This document shows positions 1 through 10,437 of a DNA stretch of 64,000 bases, in pieces. Both the position numbers and the translations under genes were made by a program. Origin of the DNA: Prochlorococcus sp. AG-676-L21 (GTDB taxonomy: Bacteria > Cyanobacteriota > Cyanobacteriia > PCC-6307 > Cyanobiaceae); the NCBI GenBank assembly GCA_003210915.1, contig QCUA01000002.1:1-64000 (forward strand), written 5' to 3'. The notes beneath the pieces are model-generated. The model saw only the letters and a program-made list of their open reading frames with translations, ran no database searches and was not told where the DNA came from. Position 1 is the first letter of the stretch; the number at the start of each line of letters is the position of its first letter.

Positions 1-1530
1 AAAATTTTCGTTAATAGCATTAAATTGATTAAATTCTTTAAAATTTATAGAGCATGGATCATATTCTATATTTGAGGTTATATTGTAATTTTTAAAATCA
101 CTATATTGTTTTTCAGCTTTATTACATTGAGTTATTTCTAAATTTCCTGAAAATCTTTTAAGAGATATAAGATTACTATTGTAAAAAGTTACGGAATCTA
201 TAAACGAATTTCTAGCAAACAAAAGATCTCTTTGGTTATTTATAATTTCCCTTTGATTTGTGACACCTGCCTTAAACCTTTTATCAGATATGTTTAGAAT
301 TTCTTCTTGCTTATTTAGCTGTATATAAGAGTTAACTATATCTTGTTTTGCAGATAATAATTTTGAATAGAAATTCTCTAAATTTTTAGTAATATTTTTA
401 TTCTCTGATTTATACCTTGCTTCAAATTCTTTTTTTCGGCTTGTATTTTTTTTCTTTAAATCTTTAGATCTTCCTGCATCAAATATTCTCCATTGTGAAG
501 TCAATGCAATAGTATTATTTAAGTTTCTTCTGTAATCTTCATTTTTAATAGGAGGAGTAACTTCTTCCTGTCCTAGCTTATAAGAACCGGTCAATGTATT
601 TACTATGCTAAATTTAGGCTTAATAAGAGCATTTGATTTTATTATTCTTTTTTCAGATATCTTAATTTCTAAATTTAGATCTTTGAGTTTTTGATTATAA
701 ATCAAGGCATTTTTCTTTGTTTCTAAAAGAGAATTATTCCAAAGTCCTTTAATACTAATTTGATCATTTGAAAGAGGATAAAATCCTTCTTCAATTCCTA
801 AAGTATTAGACAACTCTCTAATAGCTTCGGCCTCATCTTTGAAAGCATTATTTAATAATCTTTTATCTCTTAATAATTGAGTTTCAGCTTCAATCACCTC
901 CAAACCTGGAACAACGAGTGCCTTATTTTTTGTGGTTGTAGTTTTAAGACTTCTTTCAGAAGAATTAACCATTATTTTTGCTGTATTAACTTTTGCACTC
1001 GAAGACTGCAATATATAATATTGATTTTCTGCTTTTAATTTCAAATCATCTAATATCATCATTAATGCATTTTTTGCTTTATCTACTCCTAATCTTTTAA
1101 TTGCGACTTCTGGCCCTCTTTCAGGATCAATTATGTCCCATTTAATTAAAGTCGAAAGAGAACTCTCTAATTGTTTACTTTCGAAATTAGTTGAAGTATT
1201 GTAATTTGGATTTCTATACTCATCAGATATCAAATAAGAAGGCAAACCATTAGATTGCAAATCAATAGTGGGGTATCTAAGTTTCAAAGTCGCTTTCAAT
1301 TCATAAGTTGATTGATTAAATCTCTCTAGAGCTGCCTTATATTCTTGATTATTTTTTTTAATTATTTTACTTAATTCATCAAATTTAATTTGTTTTGATA
1401 ACTTGGATTTATTTAAGTAAGGATTTTCTCTATTACCTTTTTCTTGATATAAATAATTATTAGCGTCAACCTTAAAATCAACAAAAAATGACGTTAAAAT
1501 TAAAAATTTTATTAATAACTTATTAAGCAT
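1..1530 (-). CDS. TolC-family outer-membrane efflux/secretion protein (C-terminus beyond window)
   Basis: The minus-strand frame is open from the ATG at 1528-1530 to the window edge, giving 510 residues without a stop. The first ~23 residues are a hydrophobic signal peptide (MLNKLLIKFLILTSFF), so the mature protein is exported. The rest is long, polar, helical and repetitive with many Leu, Asn and Lys residues. It contains two related halves, with LKAENQYYILQSS in the first and KQDIVNSYIQLNKQEE in the second, as in TolC channels, where each half supplies two barrel strands and long helices. TolC proteins form the outer-membrane exit duct of type I secretion and RND/MacAB efflux. The HlyD-like adaptor at 3630-4691 is a plausible partner, but no ABC transporter lies nearby. 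The family call is firm; the substrate is unknown. Confidence 0.8.
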   Translation of the reverse strand, partial: MLNKLLIKFLILTSFFVDFKVDANNYLYQEKGNRENPYLNKSKLSKQIKFDELSKIIKKNNQEYKAALERFNQSTYELKATLKLRYPTIDLQSNGLPSYLISDEYRNPNYNTSTNFESKQLESSLSTLIKWDIIDPERGPEVAIKRLGVDKAKNALMMILDDLKLKAENQYYILQSSSAKVNTAKIMVNSSERSLKTTTTKNKALVVPGLEVIEAETQLLRDKRLLNNAFKDEAEAIRELSNTLGIEEGFYPLSNDQISIKGLWNNSLLETKKNALIYNQKLKDLNLEIKISEKRIIKSNALIKPKFSIVNTLTGSYKLGQEEVTPPIKNEDYRRNLNNTIALTSQWRIFDAGRSKDLKKKNTSRKKEFEARYKSENKNITKNLENFYSKLLSAKQDIVNSYIQLNKQEEILNISDKRFKAGVTNQREIINNQRDLLFARNSFIDSVTFYNSNLISLKRFSGNLEITQCNKAEKQYSDFKNYNITSNIEYDPCSINFKEFNQFNAINENF

Positions 1531-1651
1531 TAAATTAAAAAAATTAATAGATTACTACTTCTATAGATCTAATTTGTTAATATTAAAATATAAAAAAAGT
1601 CATACAAATGGCAATTAAATTTACTTAAATAAACATTTTATATGTTTAAAT

Positions 1652-2347
1652 ATGGATATTAAATTCGATTCATGTAAAAAAGAATTAGCGAAACTTGGCA
1701 TTTTAGATGTTTATGTACAAAGGAAATTAAAAGATTATTATTCAAAAAATTTTAAAAAAATAAATAACAAAGAACAGTCAAAAATAATTATTGATTGGAA
1801 AAAGAAAAATTCAATTAATTCAAAATCAGAACTTGATGATTGGTTAAATTTGTATGAAATAAATTTTGAAGAGTGGATCGATTTAGTTAATTCTGATTAT
1901 CTTTGGGCTTCTTGGTGTATGGAAAAATATAAAGATAAACTTTCAGAATATTTTCAAATTAGAAAGAAAGATTTAGATATGTTTAATTATTCAATTATAA
2001 AAGTTAGTAATAAAGAATTAGCAGACGAACTTTATTTAAGAATTAAAGAAAAAGAATCTGAATTTGAAGATATTGCATATGAATTCTCAGAAGATAATGA
2101 GAAATATTCATCAGGAAAAATTGGCCCTATTTGTATAAATAAAATTGAATCTTCAATAGCCTCTCTCATCAATGTAGGTAATGTAAACCAACTATGGCAA
2201 CCAAGATTTTCAGAGGGAAAGTGGTTTATATTAAGACTAGATAATATTTTAAGTGCAGAATTTAACACCAATTTAAAAATAAAGTTATCCCTTGAACTTG
2301 GCAAGAAATTTTTAGATAAGAAATTTACTGAAATTCAGAAAAAATAA
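1652..2347 (+). CDS. parvulin-like (PpiC/SurA-type) peptidyl-prolyl isomerase domain protein
   Basis: 231 residues with no signal peptide or membrane segment. The N-terminal ~110 residues are Lys/Asn-rich and helical, like the chaperone part of SurA/PrsA proteins. Residues ~113-205 resemble a parvulin domain: a helix ending in EFEDIAYEFSED, then SSGKIGPICINKIES where parvulins have a GG-D-LG segment, then a final strand WFILRLDNI in place of the usual GYHIIKL. The catalytic Cys/His set of active parvulins is not clearly present, so activity is uncertain. It is divergent from the TolC-like gene, and picocyanobacteria often place parvulin-like genes beside type I secretion components. An export-accessory role is inferred from that. 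ATG start; no better start is visible upstream. Confidence 0.6.
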   Translation: MDIKFDSCKKELAKLGILDVYVQRKLKDYYSKNFKKINNKEQSKIIIDWKKKNSINSKSELDDWLNLYEINFEEWIDLVNSDYLWASWCMEKYKDKLSEYFQIRKKDLDMFNYSIIKVSNKELADELYLRIKEKESEFEDIAYEFSEDNEKYSSGKIGPICINKIESSIASLINVGNVNQLWQPRFSEGKWFILRLDNILSAEFNTNLKIKLSLELGKKFLDKKFTEIQKK

Positions 2348-2390
2348 TTATTAAACTTTTATACTATTTTTGAGTTTTTTAAAATATACT

Positions 2391-3482
2391 TTAAACATTA
2401 AACAAGAATTCCATTACATCCCCTTCATTAACTACATATTCCTTACCTTCACTTCTTAGTAACCCTTTATTCTTGGCATTAACTATTGATCCTGAATCTA
2501 TTAGGTTTTGATATGAAATTGTCTGAGCTCTAATAAATCCTTTTTCAAAATCAGTATGTATTACTCCTGCAGCTTGTGGAGCAGTCATTCCATCTTTTAT
2601 TGTCCAGGCTTTAGTCTCTTTTTCTCCAGTTGTAAAATAAGTTTTTAATCCTAATAATTTGTATGTAGATTTTATTAAAGATTTCAATCCGCCTTCCTCT
2701 ACACCTAACCCCATTAGGTAATCTTTTTTATCCTCAGGTTCTAACTCTATTAATTCTGATTCAACTTGGGCTGAAATCTTTATACATTCTGTATTTTCAG
2801 AGTTTGCAAAACTCTGAACTTTTAAAGAGAAATCATTACCTTTAGCTAAATCATTCTCATTTAAATTAGTCGCATAAACAATTGGTTTTGCGGTAAGAAA
2901 CCCCAATTGTTTAATCATTAAATTTTCTTCATCGCTTAAAGATATTGACCTAACTGAAATACCTTTTTGTAACTCATCCTCAATTTTTTCTAATAAAAAA
3001 TCTTCTTTCGCTGCATCTTTACTTGTTTTAACTTGTTTCTTGATTCTTTCTCTTCTTTTTTGAAGTTGAGATAAATCAGCTAAATTCAGTTCCAAATTAA
3101 TAATTTCAATATCATCCAAAGGATCAATCTTCCCTGAAACATGAATTACCTCACTATCTTCAAAACATCTCACGACGTGAACTATTGCATCAACTTCTCT
3201 TATGTTGGAAAGAAATTTATTTCCTAAACCCTCGCCTTTACTTGCACCTTTAACAAGACCTGCGATATCGACAAATTCAATTTTAGTGGGGATAATATTT
3301 TGACTAGAACTTAAAGTACCTAACTCTTGAAGCCTTTGATCAGGGACTGAAACAATACCTTTATTGGGCTCGATTGTACAAAAGGGAAAGTTTGCAGCTT
3401 GCGCTTTTGCATTTTCAACAAGTGCATTAAATAACGTTGATTTCCCAACATTTGGTAATCCAATAATACCGGCTTTTAACAT
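2391..3482 (-). CDS. ychF: redox-regulated ATPase/GTPase YchF (OLA1/Obg family)
   Basis: 363 residues, the usual length for YchF. The P-loop is GLPNVGKST at residues 8-16, followed by the switch and Walker B region [19 protein letters not shown] around residues 72-91. A coiled-coil insertion rich in Lys/Glu follows ([19 protein letters not shown]). The C-terminal TGS domain is clear ([19 protein letters not shown]) and ends with [10 protein letters not shown]. YchF is a universally conserved cytosolic ribosome-associated nucleotidase, typically preferring ATP and linked to translation and oxidative-stress responses. It is a stand-alone gene convergent with the parvulin-like gene. Confidence 0.97.
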   Translation of the reverse strand: MLKAGIIGLPNVGKSTLFNALVENAKAQAANFPFCTIEPNKGIVSVPDQRLQELGTLSSSQNIIPTKIEFVDIAGLVKGASKGEGLGNKFLSNIREVDAIVHVVRCFEDSEVIHVSGKIDPLDDIEIINLELNLADLSQLQKRRERIKKQVKTSKDAAKEDFLLEKIEDELQKGISVRSISLSDEENLMIKQLGFLTAKPIVYATNLNENDLAKGNDFSLKVQSFANSENTECIKISAQVESELIELEPEDKKDYLMGLGVEEGGLKSLIKSTYKLLGLKTYFTTGEKETKAWTIKDGMTAPQAAGVIHTDFEKGFIRAQTISYQNLIDSGSIVNAKNKGLLRSEGKEYVVNEGDVMEFLFNV

Positions 3483-3629
3483 TTGAAAAAATTTATAGAT
3501 AAATTAGTCATAGAATCATCTTCTTGTAATATAGAGTTTACTTAGCAAACCTTGGATAAGTTAACCATAATCGTTTCGATTATTCACTATAGTTTCTAAA
3601 TATCCTTAATTGTTTGCTTACTAAAAAAT

Positions 3630-4691
3630 ATGCTTAATTTAATAAAAAAGAATTTAAATATAAAAAGTGGAATTGCATTAATTGTATTAGCAACTTTTTT
3701 TATCTTTTTAAGTAATTCTTTTAAGAAAAACAAATCAAAAGACATCTCCAACTTTGTAGTTTCCGTTGAAAAAGGAATTCTTTCTGAATCAATTAACACG
3801 AGTGGAGAAGTAAAGGCTACTAGAACAAGCAATATTGGTCCAAGGAAACAAGGAATAATAGAAGAAATTAAAGTAGAAGAAGGTGATCTCGTAGAAAAGG
3901 GTCAAATTTTGGCTACTCTCGATGATGAAGATTTCATCTATAAGCTTGAAGAACTTGAATTAAATTTTAAAAAACAAAAATCTGAATATTTAAGAAGAGA
4001 ATTTTTATTCAAAGAAGGAGCAGTTAGTAAAGAGGATTATGAAAGCTATAAAAACAAGTACAACACAAGCGAAGCGAAATTTAGTGATGCAAAAGCTGAA
4101 AAAGATTTTTATTCTATAAAAGCTCCATACCCAGGTAAAATAACAGCTAAATATGCAGAGATAGGTTCGTACGTTACTCCTAGTTCAAATTTAAGTTCGG
4201 ACTCTAAAGCTAAAAACTTTATTTTTGAATTATCAGAAGGTCTTGAAATTATTGCCAAAGTTCCAGAGAGTGATATAGGGAGGATAAAAACAGGTCAAGA
4301 AGCCTCTGTAAGGATAGAAGCTTATCCCTCAAATAAATACAGAGCAATCGTTAAAAAAATAGCCGAGAGGGCAGTGAAAGATAATAATGTAACATCATTC
4401 GAAGTAACGTTGAACTTCAAAGAAATCTCTGAGGAAATAAAAATTGGTATGACCGCTGACCTTGAATTTAAAGTTAAAAGTAGTGAAGAAAAAATCTTAG
4501 TTCCAACAGTTTCGATAGTCACCGAAAATGGTGAAAAAGGTGTCTTAAAAGTAGATAAAAATAATGCTCCTAAATTTGAAAAGATAGAAATAGGTATTAG
4601 TAGCGGAAATAAAACCTCGATAATTGAGGGTTTAAGACCTGGAGAGCAAATCTTTATTGATATTCCACCTTGGGCGAATAAAAGAAAATGA
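3630..4691 (+). CDS. HlyD/MacA-like periplasmic adaptor (membrane fusion) protein
   Basis: 353 residues. One N-terminal transmembrane anchor (SGIALIVLATFFIFLSNSF, residues ~13-31) is followed by a lipoyl-like half motif (GIIEEIKVEEGDLVEKGQ, ~70-87), a helical hairpin (~95-150), the second lipoyl half (IKAPYPGKITAKYAEIGSYV, ~155-175) and beta-barrel and membrane-proximal domains. This order is that of RND/MacAB/HlyD adaptors, which bridge an inner-membrane transporter to a TolC duct. The TolC-like gene at the left edge could be its partner. Its last codons overlap the start of polA by 4 bp (ATGA), so the two are probably co-translated although functionally unrelated. Confidence 0.87.
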   Translation: MLNLIKKNLNIKSGIALIVLATFFIFLSNSFKKNKSKDISNFVVSVEKGILSESINTSGEVKATRTSNIGPRKQGIIEEIKVEEGDLVEKGQILATLDDEDFIYKLEELELNFKKQKSEYLRREFLFKEGAVSKEDYESYKNKYNTSEAKFSDAKAEKDFYSIKAPYPGKITAKYAEIGSYVTPSSNLSSDSKAKNFIFELSEGLEIIAKVPESDIGRIKTGQEASVRIEAYPSNKYRAIVKKIAERAVKDNNVTSFEVTLNFKEISEEIKIGMTADLEFKVKSSEEKILVPTVSIVTENGEKGVLKVDKNNAPKFEKIEIGISSGNKTSIIEGLRPGEQIFIDIPPWANKRK

Positions 4692-7618
4692 GTTTGAAAT
4701 CCAAAGGCTCAAAAAAACCAATTTTACTTTTAGTTGATGGCCATTCTCTAGCCTTTAGAAGCTTCTATGCATTTAGCAAAGGGGTTGATGGGGGATTAAC
4801 AACTAAAGAAGGTTTTCCAACTAGTGTCACCTATGGATTTTTAAAAAGTCTTCTAGATAATTGCAAAAATATTAATGCTGAAGGGGTTTGTATTACTTTT
4901 GATACAGAAAAACCAACTTTTAGACATGAATTAGATCCAAATTATAAAGCTAACAGAGATGTGGCTCCAGATGTTTTTTTTCAAGATATAGAACAACTAG
5001 AAATCATCTTGAAAGAAAGTCTTAATTTACCTATTTTTAAATCTCCAGGATTCGAAGCTGATGATCTATTAGGAACAATTGCTAATGATGCATCCTCAAA
5101 AGGTTGGTGTGTAAATATTCTTTCTGGTGATCGAGATTTATTTCAACTAGTTGATGATCAAAAAGATATTTATGTTCTCTATATGGGCGGAGGTCCTTAT
5201 GCTAAAAGTGGTAATCCGACTTTAATGAATGAAAATGGAGTCAAAGAAAAACTAGGAGTTTATCCAGAAAGAGTTGTAGATCTGAAGGCCTTAACTGGTG
5301 ACAGTTCTGATAATATCCCAGGAATAAAAGGTGTAGGACCAAAAACAGCAATTAATTTATTAAAAGAGAATGATACCTTAGACGGGATTTATAAAGCCTT
5401 GGACATTATTCAAAAAGATGAAAATAAAAAATATCAGGGTTTTATAAAAGGAGCCGTTAGAGAAAAGCTAAAAAATGATAAATTCAATGCTTATCTTTCA
5501 AGAGATTTAGCAAAGATAGATGTTGAAGTACCTCTGGTATTAAGCAATGGATATGAACTAAATCAAATAAACCAAGCTGCTTTATCGGAATCTCTTCAAA
5601 AACTTGAATTATCAACATTACTTAGACAAGTTGATATTTTTAATTCAGCTTTTAGTAAAGGGGGTTTTAATAAAAATAATGAGGAAAAACAAAAGGAAAA
5701 AGAATCAAAAGTTTCATCGTCAATAGATTTAGAAGAAAAAGAACATGAAATCCCAAAAATCAAAGTAAATATAGTTAATGATTTTAAATTACTAGATCAA
5801 CTAGTTAAAAGATTAGAGATTACGAAGGGGATAGTTGCCTTAGACACTGAGACCAATAGTTTAAATCCTCTAGATGCAGAACTTGTTGGCATAGGTTTTT
5901 GTCTTGGCGAAGAGATTAATGATCTGTTTTATATACCCCTTAGTCATCAATCGCAAAAAGAGGAGATAAATCAATTAGCAATTGAAGATGTATTCTTTAA
6001 TTTAAGATCTTGGATAGAAAGCCCAGAGAAAGAAAAAACACTTCAAAATTGTAAGTTTGATAGACAAATATTTTATAACCATGGGCTAAATCTTAGAGGA
6101 GTTACTTTTGATACACTATTAGCAGATTACATTCTAAATAATCAGGAAAAACATGGTTTAAGTGAAATCAGTTTCAGAGAATTTGGATTTAAGCCACCAA
6201 CTTTTAAAGAAATAGTTGGCAAAAATAAAGATTTTTCATTTGTCGACATTAATGAGGCAAGTATTTATTGTGGTTATGATGTATTTCTAACTTACAAGAT
6301 TGCGAAAATTTTTAAAGAACAATTTAATAATGAAAATAAGGATTTAACAAAATTATTTAAAGAAATCGAATTACCTTTAGAGCCAGTCTTATCAGGAATG
6401 GAGATGAATGGTATCAGAATAGATACCACTTATTTAAATGAACTATCTGGAGAATTAAAAAGTACATTAGAAAATATTGAGGAAAATGTTTTTGAAATAG
6501 CAAAGCAAGAATTTAATTTGTCCTCTCCAAAACAACTTGGTGAAATATTGTTTGAGAAGTTAAATCTTGATAAAAAAAAATCAAGGAAAACAAAAACAGG
6601 TTGGAGTACTGATGCAGTTGTTCTTGAAAGATTAGTAGAAGAACATGAGATAATTCCCTTTCTAATAAAACATAGAACTCTTAGTAAACTTTTAAGTACA
6701 TATATTGATGCTCTTCCCAACCTTATTAGCGAAAAAACTGGAAGAGTCCATACTAACTTTAATCAAGCCGCTACCGCTACGGGGAGATTAAGCAGTAGTA
6801 ATCCTAATCTTCAGAATATCCCTGTCAGAACAGAATTCAGTAGAAGAATAAGAAAAGCCTTCTTGCCAGAAAAAGGATGGAAATTACTATCGGCAGATTA
6901 TTCTCAAATAGAATTAAGAATACTTGCTCACTTAGCTAACGAAGAAATTCTTATAAATGCATTCCACAAAAATGATGATATTCACTCTTTAACAGCACGA
7001 TTGATTTTTGAAAAGGAAGACATAAATTCTGACGAAAGAAGAGTTGGTAAAACCATTAATTTTGGAGTTATTTATGGAATGGGAATAAAAAAATTCGCAC
7101 GCTCTACAGGGGTAAGTACGACTGAAGCAAAAGAGTTTTTGATTAAATATAAAGAAAGGTATGCCAAAATTTTTAAATTTCTAGAACTTCAAGAAAGGCT
7201 TGCTCTATCGAAAGGTTATGTAGAGACAATTTTTGGAAGAAAGAGAGAATTTAAATTTGATAAAAATGGACTTGGTAGATTAATAGGAAAAGATCCATAT
7301 GAAATAGATTTGCAAACTGCTAGGAAAGCGGGAATGGAGGCTCAATCATTAAGAGCCGCGGCAAATGCTCCTATTCAGGGTTCTAGTGCTGACATTATTA
7401 AAATAGCTATGGTTCAATTAAACAAAAAATTATTAGAGATGAATATTCCAGTTAAAATGCTTTTACAGGTTCATGATGAATTATTGTTCGAGGTTCAACC
7501 AGATTTCTTAGAAATCACAAAGAATTTAGTAAAAGAAACTATGGAAGATTGTGTGAAATTAAACGTACCACTTCTAGTCGATATCGGAGTTGGGAATAAC
7601 TGGATGGAAACCAAATAA
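4688..7618 (+). CDS. polA: DNA polymerase I
   Basis: 976 residues, slightly longer than the E. coli enzyme. The N-terminal 5'-3' exonuclease domain (~1-300) has LVDGHSLAFRSFYAF, GFEADDLLGT, LSGDRDLFQL and GIKGVGPKTA. The proofreading domain looks intact: DTETNSL (DxE), NCKFDRQIF and YCGYD keep the metal-binding acidic residues. The polymerase domain has motif A SADYSQIELR, motif B RRVGKTINFGVIYGM and motif C LLQVHDELLFEV. It fills gaps and removes primers in replication and repair in the cytosol. The start overlaps the upstream adaptor gene by 4 bp, and cysS follows 24 bp downstream. Confidence 0.98.
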   Translation: MSLKSKGSKKPILLLVDGHSLAFRSFYAFSKGVDGGLTTKEGFPTSVTYGFLKSLLDNCKNINAEGVCITFDTEKPTFRHELDPNYKANRDVAPDVFFQDIEQLEIILKESLNLPIFKSPGFEADDLLGTIANDASSKGWCVNILSGDRDLFQLVDDQKDIYVLYMGGGPYAKSGNPTLMNENGVKEKLGVYPERVVDLKALTGDSSDNIPGIKGVGPKTAINLLKENDTLDGIYKALDIIQKDENKKYQGFIKGAVREKLKNDKFNAYLSRDLAKIDVEVPLVLSNGYELNQINQAALSESLQKLELSTLLRQVDIFNSAFSKGGFNKNNEEKQKEKESKVSSSIDLEEKEHEIPKIKVNIVNDFKLLDQLVKRLEITKGIVALDTETNSLNPLDAELVGIGFCLGEEINDLFYIPLSHQSQKEEINQLAIEDVFFNLRSWIESPEKEKTLQNCKFDRQIFYNHGLNLRGVTFDTLLADYILNNQEKHGLSEISFREFGFKPPTFKEIVGKNKDFSFVDINEASIYCGYDVFLTYKIAKIFKEQFNNENKDLTKLFKEIELPLEPVLSGMEMNGIRIDTTYLNELSGELKSTLENIEENVFEIAKQEFNLSSPKQLGEILFEKLNLDKKKSRKTKTGWSTDAVVLERLVEEHEIIPFLIKHRTLSKLLSTYIDALPNLISEKTGRVHTNFNQAATATGRLSSSNPNLQNIPVRTEFSRRIRKAFLPEKGWKLLSADYSQIELRILAHLANEEILINAFHKNDDIHSLTARLIFEKEDINSDERRVGKTINFGVIYGMGIKKFARSTGVSTTEAKEFLIKYKERYAKIFKFLELQERLALSKGYVETIFGRKREFKFDKNGLGRLIGKDPYEIDLQTARKAGMEAQSLRAAANAPIQGSSADIIKIAMVQLNKKLLEMNIPVKMLLQVHDELLFEVQPDFLEITKNLVKETMEDCVKLNVPLLVDIGVGNNWMETK

Positions 7619-7642
7619 TCTTCAAATAAATATTTTTTTAAT

Positions 7643-9121
7643 ATGATCAAATTATTTAATACTTTAAGCAAAAACATTGAAGTCTTTAAACCAATAGATG
7701 AAGTAGTAAAGATATACTGTTGTGGTGTAACTGTTTATGATTTATGTCATCTTGGGCATGCAAGAAGTTATATAGCTTGGGATATCTTGAGAAGATTCCT
7801 TATTTATAGTGATTACAAAGTTAAGTATGTGCAGAATTTTACAGATATCGACGATAAGATTTTAAAAAGAGCAAAAGAAGAAAATAGCTCTATGACTGAG
7901 GTTTCAGAAAAAAATATTACTGAATTCCATAAGGACATGGATGCCCTAGGAATTATGAGGCCGGATAGTATGCCAAAAGCTACAAATCATATTTGCAATA
8001 TTTGTTCATTTATAAAAGTTCTTGAGGATAAAGGTTTTGCATATGCCAGAGGTGGAGACGTTTATTATTCTGTTTTTAAAAATAAAGATTATGGAAAACT
8101 GAGTAATCAAAATATCCTAGAGCAAAATATAAATCAACAGGGCAGGATGACTACAGATGAAAGTAATAAAAAAGAAAATCCCCAAGATTTTGCTCTATGG
8201 AAAAAAGCAAAAGAAAATGAACCATCTTTTGATTCGCCTTGGGGGAAAGGTAGACCAGGATGGCATATTGAATGTTCTGCAATGGTAAAAGATGAATTAG
8301 GAGAAACAATTGATATCCATTTAGGAGGTTCTGATCTTATTTTTCCTCACCATGAAAATGAGATTGCACAATCTGAATCAGCTAATAATAAAAAGCTTGC
8401 AAACTATTGGCTTCATAACGGAATGGTCAATGTAAACGGACAAAAGATGAGTAAATCTTTGAAAAACTTTACTACCATAAGAGACTTATTAGATTCAGGG
8501 ACAAGTCCGATGACCCTAAGATATTTTGTTTTAACCGTAAACTATAGAAAGCCACTCGATTTTACCGATGAGGCTTTGAAAAGTGCCTCCGAAGCATGGA
8601 AAAATATTAATGTTGCTCTTTCTTTTTTTGATATTACTAAAAAAGAAAATATATCGATTGAGGTAAATGAAACGAATGAATTTATTGAAGAAGAATATAA
8701 AGATATAATCAATTATGAAATATCTCAAAAAAAGATAAAGTTTACTAATGCTTTAAATAACGACCTCAATACAGCAGGAGCAATAGCAATCATTTATGAA
8801 TTAGCCAAACCACTAAAAAACTTTATAAATCAATTCCAAAGAATTAAAAACCTTGAAATAAATACTAATGAAAAATTTCATCTTAGAGAAACTTTAAAAA
8901 CACTAGAAGAACTGACAGAGGTGCTTGGATTAAAAAAAGAAGAAATAATAATCGAAAAAAGAATCAACGAAGATCAAATAATATCTCTTATTAATAAAAG
9001 ATTGATAGCAAAAAAGGAAAAAGATTATGCAGAAGCCGATAAAATAAGAAATTCATTAAAGGAAAAAGGAGTAGAACTTATAGATCAATCCCCTGAGCTA
9101 ACAACATGGGTTAGGATCTAA
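7643..9121 (+). CDS. cysS: cysteinyl-tRNA synthetase
   Basis: 492 residues, class I aminoacyl-tRNA synthetase. The HIGH-type signature is HLGHARSY at ~36-43 and the KMSKS loop is QKMSKSLKNF at ~272-281. Zinc ligands are visible as CCGVTVYD near residue 28, WHIECSAM near 210 and HHENEIAQSE near 238. The C-terminal anticodon-binding helices are Lys/Glu-rich (KRLIAKKEKDYAEADKIRNS). It charges tRNA-Cys. It lies between polA and dxr on the same strand, 24 and 82 bp apart. Confidence 0.98.
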   Translation: MIKLFNTLSKNIEVFKPIDEVVKIYCCGVTVYDLCHLGHARSYIAWDILRRFLIYSDYKVKYVQNFTDIDDKILKRAKEENSSMTEVSEKNITEFHKDMDALGIMRPDSMPKATNHICNICSFIKVLEDKGFAYARGGDVYYSVFKNKDYGKLSNQNILEQNINQQGRMTTDESNKKENPQDFALWKKAKENEPSFDSPWGKGRPGWHIECSAMVKDELGETIDIHLGGSDLIFPHHENEIAQSESANNKKLANYWLHNGMVNVNGQKMSKSLKNFTTIRDLLDSGTSPMTLRYFVLTVNYRKPLDFTDEALKSASEAWKNINVALSFFDITKKENISIEVNETNEFIEEEYKDIINYEISQKKIKFTNALNNDLNTAGAIAIIYELAKPLKNFINQFQRIKNLEINTNEKFHLRETLKTLEELTEVLGLKKEEIIIEKRINEDQIISLINKRLIAKKEKDYAEADKIRNSLKEKGVELIDQSPELTTWVRI

Positions 9122-9203
9122 ATTTTAAGAAAAAACCCAATTTAAAATTTTTATTTTTTAAATTCACCTTTAAGTGGGAAAATATTATAAATATTAGAGA
9201 AAA

Positions 9204-10433
9204 TTGAAATACATCACTGTACTGGGTTCAACAGGTTCAATTGGAACTCAAACCCTCGAAATAGTAAATGAACTTCCAGATAAATTCAAAGTAGTGGCTC
9301 TTACGGCAGGGAGAAATATAGACTTATTAACGGAGCAAGTTAGTCAACATAACCCAGAAGTTATTGCTATCGAGGATAAAGATCTTGTAACAGATTTAAA
9401 AAATAATATTAATAATTTAGGAATAAGTAATCCTCCAATAGTTTTAGGTGGTCGAGAGGCAATTAATTCAGTAGCAGCATGGGATTCTGCCGACACTGTA
9501 ATTACTGGAATAGTAGGATGTGCTGGACTTATTCCGACTATGTCAGCAATTAAGGCTGGTAAAAATATTGCTCTTGCCAATAAAGAAACATTAATTGCCG
9601 CGGGGTCGGTTGTTATACCTGCTTTAAAGGAAAACGAAAGTAGACTTTTACCTGCGGACTCTGAGCATTCAGCTATCTTTCAATGCTTACAAGGATTACC
9701 TAATTATGAAAATGCAGATTTTTCAACAGGTCAAATCCCAAATGGTTTAAAAGCTATTCATTTAACAGCCTCAGGAGGTGCTTTTAGAGATTGGGCAGTA
9801 GAGGATTTAAAAAATGTCACGGTAGAAGATGCGACTTCCCATCCAAATTGGAGTATGGGGAGAAAAATAACTGTAGATTCTGCCACTCTTATGAACAAAG
9901 GATTAGAGGTTATTGAAGCACATTATCTATTTGGGACGTCCTACGAAAATATTGAAATTATCATTCATCCTCAAAGTATTATTCATTCAATGATTGAGAT
10001 GGAAGATTCTTCTGTCTTAGCTCAATTAGGATGGCCTGATATGAAGCTCCCAATTTTATATGCAATGAGTTGGCCAGAAAGATTCAAAACGAATTGGAAA
10101 AGATTTAATTTAACTGAGATTGGTAAACTTACATTTAAAAAACCGGACGAAGTAAAATATCCATGCATGGGACTTGCATATTCAGCAGGAAAATGTTCAG
10201 GAACAATGCCTGCAGTATTAAATGCTGCAAATGAAATGGCGGTAGATCAATTTCTAAAAGAAAAAATTTCTTTTCAAGAAATTCCTATCTTTATAAATAA
10301 AACTTGTGAATCACATTTGAATAAACTTAACTTAAATCCAAAGTTAGAAGATATTCTAGAAGTCGATAATTGGGCTAGAATTTTTGTTCAAGAAGAGATA
10401 AAAAAAGGGAAAAAATATATCAACGTAGGTTAA
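9204..10433 (+). CDS. dxr: 1-deoxy-D-xylulose 5-phosphate reductoisomerase
   Basis: 409 residues. NADPH-binding N-terminus [18 protein letters not shown]; catalytic and metal-binding segments [24 protein letters not shown] and [11 protein letters not shown]; substrate-loop segment [23 protein letters not shown] in the middle. It converts DXP to MEP, the committed step of the MEP isoprenoid pathway that feeds chlorophyll and carotenoid synthesis. The start is a TTG codon at 9204-9206: translation from there gives MKYITVLGS, which fits the family N-terminus exactly, and no ATG precedes the Rossmann strand. The next gene follows 4 bp later. Confidence 0.97.
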   Translation: MKYITVLGSTGSIGTQTLEIVNELPDKFKVVALTAGRNIDLLTEQVSQHNPEVIAIEDKDLVTDLKNNINNLGISNPPIVLGGREAINSVAAWDSADTVITGIVGCAGLIPTMSAIKAGKNIALANKETLIAAGSVVIPALKENESRLLPADSEHSAIFQCLQGLPNYENADFSTGQIPNGLKAIHLTASGGAFRDWAVEDLKNVTVEDATSHPNWSMGRKITVDSATLMNKGLEVIEAHYLFGTSYENIEIIIHPQSIIHSMIEMEDSSVLAQLGWPDMKLPILYAMSWPERFKTNWKRFNLTEIGKLTFKKPDEVKYPCMGLAYSAGKCSGTMPAVLNAANEMAVDQFLKEKISFQEIPIFINKTCESHLNKLNLNPKLEDILEVDNWARIFVQEEIKKGKKYINVG

Positions 10434-10437
10434 CAAA

